From positions 1-12,853 of the forward strand of contig JAUXIU010000010.1 in the NCBI GenBank assembly GCA_030620895.1: a DNA stretch of 12,853 bases, given 5' to 3'. The position numbers were made by a program, and so were the translations under genes. Shown in pieces: positions 7,182 to 12,853 of the stretch. Position 1 is the stretch's first letter, and every line of letters begins with the position of its first letter. Origin of the DNA: Deltaproteobacteria bacterium. Lineage in GTDB: Bacteria; Desulfobacterota; GWC2-55-46; S146-70; JAUXIU01. The notes beneath the pieces were generated by a model, which did not search any database, was not told where the DNA came from, and saw only the letters and a list, made by a program, of their open reading frames with translations.

Positions 7182-7739
7182 ATGATAAAGAATGACAGGT
7201 GGATAAGGGCGATGTCGACGGAATGGAAACCGAAGATGATAGAGCCATTCGAGGAGAAGCAGGTGAGAGAGGGAACTATATCATATGGAGTATCCTCCTA
7301 TGGCTACGATATCCGTATAGCGGATGAGTTCAAGATATTCACCAATGTTAACAATGCCATAGTTGATCCAAAGAAGTTCGACAGTCAATCCTTTGTGGAT
7401 TTTAAGGGGGATGTCTGCATAATACCACCAAACTCATTTGCACTGGGAAGGAGTGTTGAGTATTTCAGGATACCTAGAAATGTGATGACCATCTGTGTAG
7501 GGAAGTCTACCTATGCCAGGTGTGGAATCATAACGAATGTAACACCCTTTGAACCTGAATGGGAGGGCTATGTCACGCTTGAGATATCGAATACCACCCC
7601 TCTCCCTGCGAAGATATATGCAAATGAGGGCATAGCCCAGGTCCTCTTTTTCGAGAGTGATGAGGAGCCGGAGGTTTCTTACAAAGACAAGAAGGGTAAG
7701 TATCAGTCACAGGTGGGGATAACCCTGCCTAGACTTTGA
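7182..7739 (+). CDS. dcd: dCTP deaminase
   Basis: Deaminates dCTP to dUTP and thus feeds dTMP synthesis; a homotrimer of the dUTPase fold in the cytoplasm. From ATG 7182 it has 185 residues (193 in E. coli). Seen are [12 protein letters not shown] at 39-50, GKSTYARCG at 108-115 with the substrate-contacting Ser109 and Arg113, the catalytic glutamate Glu134 in VTLEISNT, the dUTPase-like [14 protein letters not shown], and the C-terminal lid [14 protein letters not shown] 7182 is chosen because GGAGGT at 7167-7172 lies 9 nt upstream; a GTG at 7149 would place that ribosome-binding site inside the gene. Bifunctional dCTP deaminase/dUTPase enzymes look similar and cannot be excluded. It ends at the start of ftsK, implying one transcript. 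Confidence 0.94.
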   Translation: MIKNDRWIRAMSTEWKPKMIEPFEEKQVREGTISYGVSSYGYDIRIADEFKIFTNVNNAIVDPKKFDSQSFVDFKGDVCIIPPNSFALGRSVEYFRIPRNVMTICVGKSTYARCGIITNVTPFEPEWEGYVTLEISNTTPLPAKIYANEGIAQVLFFESDEEPEVSYKDKKGKYQSQVGITLPRL

Positions 7740-7741
7740 AT

Positions 7742-9871
7742 ATGGGCAACTCCACTCAAAAGAGGCAGGGCCTAAAGGAAGAGATAATCGGGATAGCCCT
7801 CCTTGCCGTTACACTTTTCAGCACTATAAGTCTTATCTCCTACTACCTTACTGCCAGGGGGAGACCGACCAACTGGGGCGGTGTAATCGGAGAGTATCTC
7901 TCTGAAACCCTCTTCCTTATAATAGGTCTTGCATCGTATACCATTCCATTTGTCATTTTGATTCTCGCCATCGAATTTCTATTAAAGAGAGAGGTATCTT
8001 CCTGGCTGTATAGGGTAGTGAGTCTCTTCATCTTTATTTTCTCTCTCTCAGGTCTCTTAAGCCTTGGTATTGGAGATAATAATGTTGCCGGTGGTGTGGT
8101 TGGACAGCATATCAGCTTTTATCTCTCTTTCTATCTGGGAGTGACAGGCGTATCTATAATCCTTGGTGCTCTGTTAATAATCTCTGTAATAATTGCTACC
8201 GACATCTCATTTTTGGATTTTGTTAAAGATGTTTCTATAGCTATAGGATGGATTTTCAAGATGCTGATATCCTTAAAAGGCAAGAGAGAAGGGATTAGAG
8301 TGAGGCCGTTAGAGAAGAAGGCGAATTCTGCTCCTACTATCGTTTCCCCACCGGCCCGAAAGGAGGAGACGAAACAAGCAAAGGAACTACAAGAACAGTT
8401 TGAATTTTTAAGACCTACAGGTATGTTTCAGGTTCCACTGATATCCTTCATGGACCAGCCCCCCGATAAGTCCAATATAATTGACAAGGAAGGCATACTG
8501 ACTTTATCAAAGATTTTGGAGAAGAAGCTTAAGGACTTCGATGTGGAAGGGAAGGTTGTGGAGGTAAGACCTGGTCCGGTCGTTACGATATTTGAATTTG
8601 AACCTGCAGCCGGTGTAAAGGTAGGAAAGATCGTGAACCTCAGCGACGACCTTGCCCTTGCAATGAGGGCTGTGTCTATAAGGGTGCTTGCACCTATCCC
8701 TGGCAAGGCAGTTGTTGGTATAGAGATCCCCAATCCTGCAAGAGAGGGGATATTCTTAAGGGAGATCCTAGAAAGTGCAACTTACACAAAGAGCAACTCA
8801 AAGCTGACCCTGGCGATTGGCAAGGATATCTCCGGTACGACATTTATATCAGACCTTGCAAAGATGCCCCATCTCCTTGTGGCAGGGTCAACAGGGGCTG
8901 GCAAGAGTGTATTTGTGAATGTGCTCATCCTGAGCATATTATACAAGGCGACCCCCGAAGATGTGAGGTTTCTCATGATAGACCCTAAGATGCTAGAGCT
9001 CTCACCCTACGAGGGAATCCCGCACCTGTTAACACCTGTAATTACAGATCCCAAGAGGGCTGCGGCGATACTCAGGGGTATAGTCTCTGAGATGCATGAG
9101 AGATATAAACTTATGGCGGAGGTGGGTTCAAAGAGCATCGAAGGTTATAACCAGCTTCTAGAAGAACGTAATGTATCGTCAGATGATGAAGGGGATGCGG
9201 CGAGACAAAAGAAGCTTCCATATATAGTGGTAGTAATCGATGAATTGGCAGATTTGATGATGGCTGTGGGCAAGGATGTTGAGGAGTCTCTTGTGAGGCT
9301 TTCGCAGATGGCCAGGGCTTCCGGGATACACCTTATAGTTGCAACACAAAGACCCTCTGTTGATGTTATAACCGGCCTTATAAAGACAAACTTCCCCGCA
9401 AGGATATCGTTCCAGGTTCCATCTAGAATAGACTCAAGGACTATCCTTGATTCGTCTGGGGCAGAGGCGCTACTTGGCAAGGGTGATATGTTATTCATGC
9501 CACCAGGCTCATCAAGGCTTCAGAGGATTCATGGTGCCTATGTATCTGAGGTGGAGATAAAGAGGATTACGAAATTCTTGAAGAAGCAGGGGAAACCGGC
9601 ATACGACAAGGCTATCTCAGAGGCAAAGGTTGAAGAAAGACCAAATTATGGTGTAGAAGATTATGATGAAGAGTTTATGGGGCGTTTTAGTGAGGCGGTG
9701 AAGCTTGCCTCAAACCTTGAGATGATATCCACCTCATATATCCAGAGGAGGTTCAGGATAGGTTACAATACTGCAGCGAGGATAATCGAAAAGATGGAGG
9801 CAGATGGTATAGTTGGGCCTCCCCAGGGGAGCAAGCCCAGAGAGGTTCTTATAAGAAGTGATGAGGGATGA
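7742..9871 (+). CDS. ftsK: DNA translocase FtsK/SpoIIIE
   Basis: Septum-anchored, ATP-driven DNA pump that clears and orients chromosome ends at division and activates dimer resolution. From ATG 7742 it has 709 residues, the compact SpoIIIE-like size without the long linker of E. coli FtsK. About four membrane helices occupy 15-36, 57-80, 92-110 and 133-154; a short charged linker follows. The motor domain has Walker A GSTGAGKS at 382-389 and Walker B VVVIDELAD with Asp500, then ATQRPSVDVITGLIKTNFPARI, typical of the family. The C-terminal winged-helix gamma domain (about 640-705, ISTSYIQRRFRIGYNTAARI) reads KOPS-like sequences. A TTG at 7736, overlapping the dcd stop, is an alternative start; neither has a clear ribosome-binding site. 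The stop overlaps the lolA start by 4 nt. Confidence 0.96.
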   Translation: MGNSTQKRQGLKEEIIGIALLAVTLFSTISLISYYLTARGRPTNWGGVIGEYLSETLFLIIGLASYTIPFVILILAIEFLLKREVSSWLYRVVSLFIFIFSLSGLLSLGIGDNNVAGGVVGQHISFYLSFYLGVTGVSIILGALLIISVIIATDISFLDFVKDVSIAIGWIFKMLISLKGKREGIRVRPLEKKANSAPTIVSPPARKEETKQAKELQEQFEFLRPTGMFQVPLISFMDQPPDKSNIIDKEGILTLSKILEKKLKDFDVEGKVVEVRPGPVVTIFEFEPAAGVKVGKIVNLSDDLALAMRAVSIRVLAPIPGKAVVGIEIPNPAREGIFLREILESATYTKSNSKLTLAIGKDISGTTFISDLAKMPHLLVAGSTGAGKSVFVNVLILSILYKATPEDVRFLMIDPKMLELSPYEGIPHLLTPVITDPKRAAAILRGIVSEMHERYKLMAEVGSKSIEGYNQLLEERNVSSDDEGDAARQKKLPYIVVVIDELADLMMAVGKDVEESLVRLSQMARASGIHLIVATQRPSVDVITGLIKTNFPARISFQVPSRIDSRTILDSSGAEALLGKGDMLFMPPGSSRLQRIHGAYVSEVEIKRITKFLKKQGKPAYDKAISEAKVEERPNYGVEDYDEEFMGRFSEAVKLASNLEMISTSYIQRRFRIGYNTAARIIEKMEADGIVGPPQGSKPREVLIRSDEG

Positions 9872-10545
9872 GAAGATACAAAAGGATCATTCAAAGGATT
9901 GCGAGTATTAAAGGGTTTTGTCTATTATTCATAACCTTTTTAAGCCTTTTACCATCTCTTTTATCTGCAGGTGAACTTGATAAGATAGTATCCAGTCTCC
10001 AAAAGACCTATAAAGATATTGATACAATATCTGCAGAGTTTATAGCGGAGACATCCTCTAAGAGCCTTGGAAATAAGATATTTGCCGATGGTACAGTATA
10101 TTTCAAAAAACCAGGGATGATGAGGTGGGAATACAGTGCTCCACCGGGAGACCTGATTATAAGTGATGGCAGGATCGTATGGTTCTATCAGTCCGATCTT
10201 AATCAAGTTATAGAGAGTGCCGTAAATAGAGATGCAAGGACAATTTCTCAAAACTTCCTTGCAGGTATAGGGAGTCTCAGAGATGATTTTGAGATAATAC
10301 GGGAAGAGAGCAGAACAGAGATTTATAGACTTAAGCTTTCTCCAAAGATCCAGCAACCGGGTATTGATAGGCTATATATAGATGTCGATAAAGAGAGCTT
10401 TATTGTAAAGGGGACGACAGTTATTGATCCCTATGGGAATGAGACAACGGTGACATTCAAAAAGATTCAGATAAACAGACCTATCAGAGATAGCCTTTTT
10501 CGTTTCACTCCCCCTGAAGGGACGAGTGTGGTAAGACCACGTTGA
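9868..10545 (+). CDS. lolA: Outer-membrane lipoprotein carrier protein LolA
   Basis: Periplasmic chaperone that takes lipoproteins released by LolCDE to the outer membrane. The 225-residue product has a basic N-terminus (MRRYKRIIQR), a hydrophobic core at about 17-33 and a likely signal peptidase I site after LLSA (34/35). The mature part has the LolA pattern: ISAEFIAE at 54-61, GTVYFKKPGMMRWEYSAP at 75-92, IISDGRIVWFY, and a C-terminal strand FRFTPPEGTSVV. The start ATG overlaps the ftsK stop (ATGA), suggesting translational coupling. ftsK-lolA adjacency is also known in enterobacteria. Its presence implies a diderm envelope. The 236 bp that follow hold only repeats. Confidence 0.92.
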   Translation: MRRYKRIIQRIASIKGFCLLFITFLSLLPSLLSAGELDKIVSSLQKTYKDIDTISAEFIAETSSKSLGNKIFADGTVYFKKPGMMRWEYSAPPGDLIISDGRIVWFYQSDLNQVIESAVNRDARTISQNFLAGIGSLRDDFEIIREESRTEIYRLKLSPKIQQPGIDRLYIDVDKESFIVKGTTVIDPYGNETTVTFKKIQINRPIRDSLFRFTPPEGTSVVRPR

Positions 10546-10582
10546 TTGTATTGACGACTAAAAAAACCGTCGTTCGTGATTT

Positions 10583-10623
10583 GTGGTTCGTAGTTCGATT
10601 CACGATACACGATTAACGAATTA
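10583..10623 (-). repeat. Dispersed intergenic repeat, copy B (inverted)
   Basis: The reverse complement of this 41-nt segment aligns with 2413-2460, with one mismatch and one 7-nt gap. It starts 38 nt after the lolA stop. Neighbouring DNA (10640-10715) continues with related words such as ATTCGAAACTCGAAGC and AAATTCGAAATTC, including the inverted pair AAATTCGAA (10681-10689) / TTCGAATTT (10703-10711) and the small hairpin TTAAGG-GAA-CCTTAA at 10628-10642. Confidence 0.8.
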
Positions 10624-10710
10624 GGAATTAAGGGAACCTTAAGTGCTTAAATTCGAAACTCGAAGCACGAGATACGAAACAAATTCGAAATTCAAATTTT
10701 CATTCGAATT

Positions 10711-10716
10711 TATAAT
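10711..10716 (+). promoter_or_regulatory. Candidate -10 element for yajQ
   Basis: TATAAT at 10711-10716 is a perfect -10 hexamer about 65 bp before the yajQ start. No good -35 precedes it. Transcription from here would include the hairpin at 10739-10763 in the leader. Weak, because the region is AT-rich. Confidence 0.25.
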
Positions 10717-10738
10717 TTGAAGTAACATTTTGATATTC

Positions 10739-10763
10739 GGTTTCCATTTTTTCAATGGAAACC
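10739..10763 (+). promoter_or_regulatory. Perfect hairpin in the yajQ leader
   Basis: GGTTTCCATT (10739-10748) is exactly complementary to AATGGAAACC (10754-10763), giving a 10-bp stem with a 5-nt TTTTC loop. It ends 6 nt before the GGAGGT ribosome-binding site of yajQ. It could act as an RNA structure controlling translation, or as an operator on DNA; no known riboswitch class is recognised. Confidence 0.5.
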
Positions 10764-10781
10764 ACTTGTGGAGGTAAGAAG

Positions 10782-11270
10782 ATGCCGTCATTTGATATCG
10801 TTTCGAAGGTTGACATGCAGGAGATCGACAATGCTGTAAATCAGGCTACAAAGGAGATAATGCAGCGATACGACTTCAAAAGGAGTAAGAGCGAGATAAG
10901 GTGGGAGAGAAAGGGTGAAATAACCATATTGGGAGATGATGATTATAAACTCAAGGCGGTTATTGATATACTTCAGAGCAAGCTTGTGAGACGCGGTGTA
11001 TCGCTAAAGGCACTTGAATATGGCAATGTCGAGGATGCGTCAGGTGGTATGAAGAGACAGGTCATAAAGCTCCGTCAGGGTATTTCAAAAGAGAAGGGCA
11101 AGGAGATTGTGAAGGTAATAAAGGGACTTGGTCTAAAGGTTCAACCACAGATAATGGAAGACCAGGTAAGGATTACTGGCAAGAAGAGGGACGAACTCCA
11201 GACGGTTATACAGGACCTTAAATCTAGAGATCTTGATTTAAGTCTCCAGTTTGTGAATATGAGGGACTAG
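10782..11270 (+). CDS. yajQ: YajQ family nucleotide-binding protein (UPF0234)
   Basis: Small cytoplasmic protein of two RNP-like domains that binds nucleotides or nucleic acid; a Xanthomonas member has been reported as a cyclic di-GMP effector (family knowledge). From ATG 10782 it is 162 residues, equal to the family length. It begins [21 protein letters not shown], then [11 protein letters not shown] at 29-39, [18 protein letters not shown] at 51-68, the second half [20 protein letters not shown] at 95-114, [21 protein letters not shown] at 120-140, and ends [14 protein letters not shown] at 10770-10775, 6 nt before the ATG, fixes the start; an in-frame ATG at 10755 lies inside the hairpin. 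It stands alone, convergent with the ubiT-like gene. The biological role is not settled. Confidence 0.95.
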   Translation: MPSFDIVSKVDMQEIDNAVNQATKEIMQRYDFKRSKSEIRWERKGEITILGDDDYKLKAVIDILQSKLVRRGVSLKALEYGNVEDASGGMKRQVIKLRQGISKEKGKEIVKVIKGLGLKVQPQIMEDQVRITGKKRDELQTVIQDLKSRDLDLSLQFVNMRD

Positions 11271-11286
11271 GAATTGGGACTGAGTT

Positions 11287-11335
11287 GGGACTGTCCCAGA
11301 TTTACGGGCGATAGCCGTAGAATCGGGACTGTCCC
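11287..11335. repeat. REP-like double palindrome between convergent genes
   Basis: Two copies of GGGACTGTCCC (11287-11297 and 11325-11335) flank an inner inverted repeat (GATT and TACGG at 11299-11307; CCGTA and AATC at 11315-11324). The whole can fold as one long hairpin or two small ones. A partial extra copy, TTGGGACTG, lies at 11274-11282. The layout resembles REP/REPIN elements mobilised by RAYT transposases, though no transposase is present here. Placed between the yajQ stop and the end of the minus-strand pair, it may also end transcription from both sides. Confidence 0.6.
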
Positions 11336-11369
11336 TAGCTTTAAGGATAAAGATATTATTTCTTGAAAC

Positions 11370-11807
11370 CTATAAGCTATTAAGAATGTTTTTAAAGAGT
11401 ATCGCCGCAGCTGTGTCACCGCCTATCTCAAGCCTCCTTGAAAAGAATACAGTATCGGGGTCTTCTTTGCCCGAGAGCAAACCAAAGAGTACCTCTGTTT
11501 CTCCTTTCATGGTAACATCGGGCTTTCCGGCGTAATGTGGAAGGAGCTTGATATCGTTGCAATTGATATGGAGATAGAAGTTCTTTTTTATATCTGAAGC
11601 CTCAAAGAGAAAGACCTTACCATCCAGTTGCGCAAACTTCTCTTTAAACGCAGGGTTTTTATCCATTATTGCGGAGATTAAGACACCCGCCCCTATTGTA
11701 TCTATCCAATGTGGGATGAGACGCATAGGCTGGCTTACCGCCTTTAATGCCTTTCTCTTAAACATTTCTTTATACTCTGATATCTGAATTCTAGCTACAG
11801 ACCTCAT
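11370..11807 (-). CDS. SCP2-domain protein resembling UbiT
   Basis: A 145-residue protein of the SCP2 sterol-carrier fold, which binds lipids in a hydrophobic pocket. The segment KEDPDTVFFSRRLEIGGDT at 114-132, followed by LFKNILNSL, closely resembles the C-terminal half of the E. coli UbiT (YhbT) SCP2 domain, a factor for oxygen-independent ubiquinone synthesis. The N-terminus is amphipathic and basic, with no signal peptide. Its ATG overlaps the ubiE stop by 4 nt (ATGA), so it is translationally coupled to a quinone methyltransferase. This supports a job in carrying or presenting a quinone precursor (inference). UbiU/UbiV are not in the window, and whether this organism makes ubiquinone or menaquinone cannot be told, so I give no symbol. 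Confidence 0.8.
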   Translation of the reverse strand: MRSVARIQISEYKEMFKRKALKAVSQPMRLIPHWIDTIGAGVLISAIMDKNPAFKEKFAQLDGKVFLFEASDIKKNFYLHINCNDIKLLPHYAGKPDVTMKGETEVLFGLLSGKEDPDTVFFSRRLEIGGDTAAAILFKNILNSL

Positions 11808-12550
11808 ACCTTTATCCCTATATGCACTGCTGCAATGCCATTAAAGAGGTTGTAATACCTAACCCTGAAAAGTCCGATGTTTTCCATCATCTTTTTAAAC
11901 TCTTCCTGGGAAGGGAACTTCCTTATGGACTCCGGGAGATATGTGTATGCCTCCCTGTTGCCTGTTACCAGATTGCCTATCTCAGGTATTATCTTGAATG
12001 AATAGATATCGTATAGCTTGCCAAATAACTTCGATGTAGGATGGGAAAATTCGAGACATACAATACGGCCGCCCGGTTTTACGACACGCATCAACTCCCT
12101 GAGTGCCGTCTCAAGGTGTGTTACATTTCTTATCCCAAAACCTATTGTGGCACAGTGAAAGGTATTGTCATCAAATCCTATCGCCTCCGCATCACCCTGA
12201 ACAAACTCTATATTTTTGACAAAACCTCTGTCTATACACTTGTCCCTGCCAATTTCAACCATCTCCATGTTTATGTCATAGACAACGATCCTTCCATCTT
12301 TACCGACCTTTCTGGCCATCAACATCGCAAGATCTGCTGTCCCACCCGCCACATCTATAGCAGACTCCCCATGTCTAAGACCCGTCTTCTCTATGACAAA
12401 CCTCTTCCAGAGCCTGTGCGTACCGAAACTCATGAGGTCGTTCATGAGGTCATACTTATGGGCAACTGATGTAAAGATATCCTTTACCCTCTCTCTCTTT
12501 TCCTCTTCAGGGATTAATTTGTTACCGAAATGTGTCTTTTTCAAAGCCAT
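11804..12550 (-). CDS. ubiE: Demethylmenaquinone / 2-polyprenyl benzoquinol methyltransferase UbiE (MenG)
   Basis: SAM-dependent C-methyltransferase of late quinone synthesis: it converts demethylmenaquinol to menaquinol, and in ubiquinone makers also methylates the benzoquinol ring. 248 residues, the usual length (251 in E. coli). Family motifs are FTSVAHKYDLMND at 26-38, the SAM-binding DVAGGTAD at 66-73, QGDAEAIGF at 118-125, IGFGIRNV at 136-143, LEFSHP at 166-171, YLPESI at 204-209, and the end NLFNGIAAVHIGIK, near the usual NLxxGIxAxHxGxK. A GAAAGGA run directly precedes the ATG, which is a tight spacing. It is first of a two-gene unit with the UbiT-like gene, reading away from moaC. The divergent gap of 228 bp holds repeats. 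Confidence 0.95.
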   Translation of the reverse strand: MALKKTHFGNKLIPEEEKRERVKDIFTSVAHKYDLMNDLMSFGTHRLWKRFVIEKTGLRHGESAIDVAGGTADLAMLMARKVGKDGRIVVYDINMEMVEIGRDKCIDRGFVKNIEFVQGDAEAIGFDDNTFHCATIGFGIRNVTHLETALRELMRVVKPGGRIVCLEFSHPTSKLFGKLYDIYSFKIIPEIGNLVTGNREAYTYLPESIRKFPSQEEFKKMMENIGLFRVRYYNLFNGIAAVHIGIKV

Positions 12551-12560
12551 TCCTTTCTTT

Positions 12561-12571
12561 AGCTTTTTAGG
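12561..12571. repeat. AGCTTTTTAGG repeat copy upstream of ubiE
   Basis: AGCTTTTTAGG followed by TTGTAGCTT strongly resembles the reverse complement of 102-127 (AGCTTTTTAGG, then TGGTAGCTT). It lies 10 bp upstream of the ubiE start, so it would be in that gene's leader. Confidence 0.45.
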
Positions 12572-12666
12572 TTGTAGCTTATCAGCAAATCTGAATTATG
12601 AATCAGGAATAATGAATTATGTGTCAATCTAAAAGAAAGAATCCATAGTTCCTAATTCTTAACTCT

Positions 12667-12711
12667 TAATTCCTGTGACTTAAGAAGCTAAAAAGCTAAT
12701 TCCTGTGACTT
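12667..12711. repeat. Near-tandem repeat with 30-bp period
   Basis: The 15-mer TAATTCCTGTGACTT occurs at 12667-12681 and again at 12697-12711, exactly 30 bp apart. The spacer between them completes TAAGAAGCTAAAAAGCT (12681-12697), whose exact reverse complement is at 60-76. The surrounding 12585-12670 region is filled with related words (GAATTATGAATCAGG, CCTAATTCTTAACTC). No gene is seen in the 228-bp ubiE-moaC gap. Confidence 0.65.
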
Positions 12712-12778
12712 GAATTGACCAAATTAGCATCATAACTCTAACTTAACGAATTAACCAATCTTCATTAGAATTTAGCAT

Positions 12779-12853
12779 ATGGCTAAACTTACACACATAG
12801 ATAAGGCAGGAAAGGCAAAGATGGTTGATGTTACTAAAAAAAATGTGACCGTA
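12779..12853 (+). CDS. moaC: Cyclic pyranopterin monophosphate synthase MoaC, 5' part
   Basis: Only the first 25 codons are inside the window; the gene runs off the right edge. The start MAKLTHIDKAGKAKMVDV lines up with the conserved MoaC N-terminus (E. coli MSQLTHINAAGEAHMVDV). MoaC acts with the radical-SAM enzyme MoaA to turn a GTP-derived intermediate into cyclic pyranopterin monophosphate, the first stage of molybdenum cofactor synthesis. No clear ribosome-binding site precedes the ATG. It is divergent from ubiE, with a repeat-rich gap of 228 bp. Catalytic residues lie beyond the edge. Confidence 0.88.
   Translation, partial: MAKLTHIDKAGKAKMVDVTKKNVTV

Noticed and set aside
10554..10573. 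Terminator after lolA (ACGAC / GTCGT)
   Set aside because: The stem is only 5 bp and no T-run follows it on the coding strand.
12041..12469. Plus-strand open frame inside ubiE
   Set aside because: It is opposite a gene with full UbiE motifs and has no recognisable domain.
12622..12627. Perfect TTGACA (minus strand) upstream of ubiE as a promoter
   Set aside because: The nearest good -10 (CATAAT) is 21 bp away, too far for a standard sigma-70 promoter; the word lies in repeat-rich DNA.

Overview
The window is a stretch of bacterial chromosome with 14 recognisable protein genes (one cut by the right edge), one doubtful small ORF, and several repeat-rich intergenic gaps. The organism is a Gram-negative (diderm) bacterium, because it carries the periplasmic lipoprotein carrier LolA. 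It uses a UbiE/MenG-type quinone methyltransferase, favours AGG/AGA arginine and ATA isoleucine codons, and by eye has a GC content a little below half. A bactofilin directly behind parAB, together with Desulfobacterota/Myxococcota/Nitrospirota-like protein features, suggests one of those lineages. The phylum cannot be fixed from sequence reading alone.

Left part (1-5503): a non-coding region of about 500 bp with an AT-rich stretch and two parS sites leads into mnmG (tRNA wobble uridine modification) and rsmG (16S rRNA methyltransferase). A third parS site follows, then parA, parB and a bactofilin. This is the classic origin-proximal mnmG-rsmG-parA-parB order, so the ParABS centromere is written into the same locus that encodes its proteins. 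The bactofilin may be a cytoskeletal partner of the segregation machinery. mnmE is not next to mnmG.

Middle part (5532-10545): ilvE (branched-chain aminotransferase), a ferritin-like/rubrerythrin-type diiron protein, a gap with a possible 47-codon ORF, then a tight dcd-ftsK-lolA run (dUTP supply, DNA translocation at the septum, lipoprotein carrier). ftsK and lolA overlap by 4 nt.

Right part (10546-12853): a repeat-rich gap with a perfect hairpin just ahead of yajQ, then yajQ itself. A convergent intergenic REP-like element separates it from a minus-strand pair, ubiE and a UbiT-like SCP2 protein, with 4-nt overlap. After another repeat-rich gap, moaC (molybdopterin biosynthesis) starts on the plus strand and runs off the window.

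No transposase, CRISPR array, rRNA or tRNA was found. The most interesting non-coding signals are the three identical parS palindromes, a 41-nt repeat present in two inverted copies 8 kb apart, the GGGACTGTCCC double palindrome, and the hairpin in the yajQ leader. I did not find a clearly new multi-gene system.
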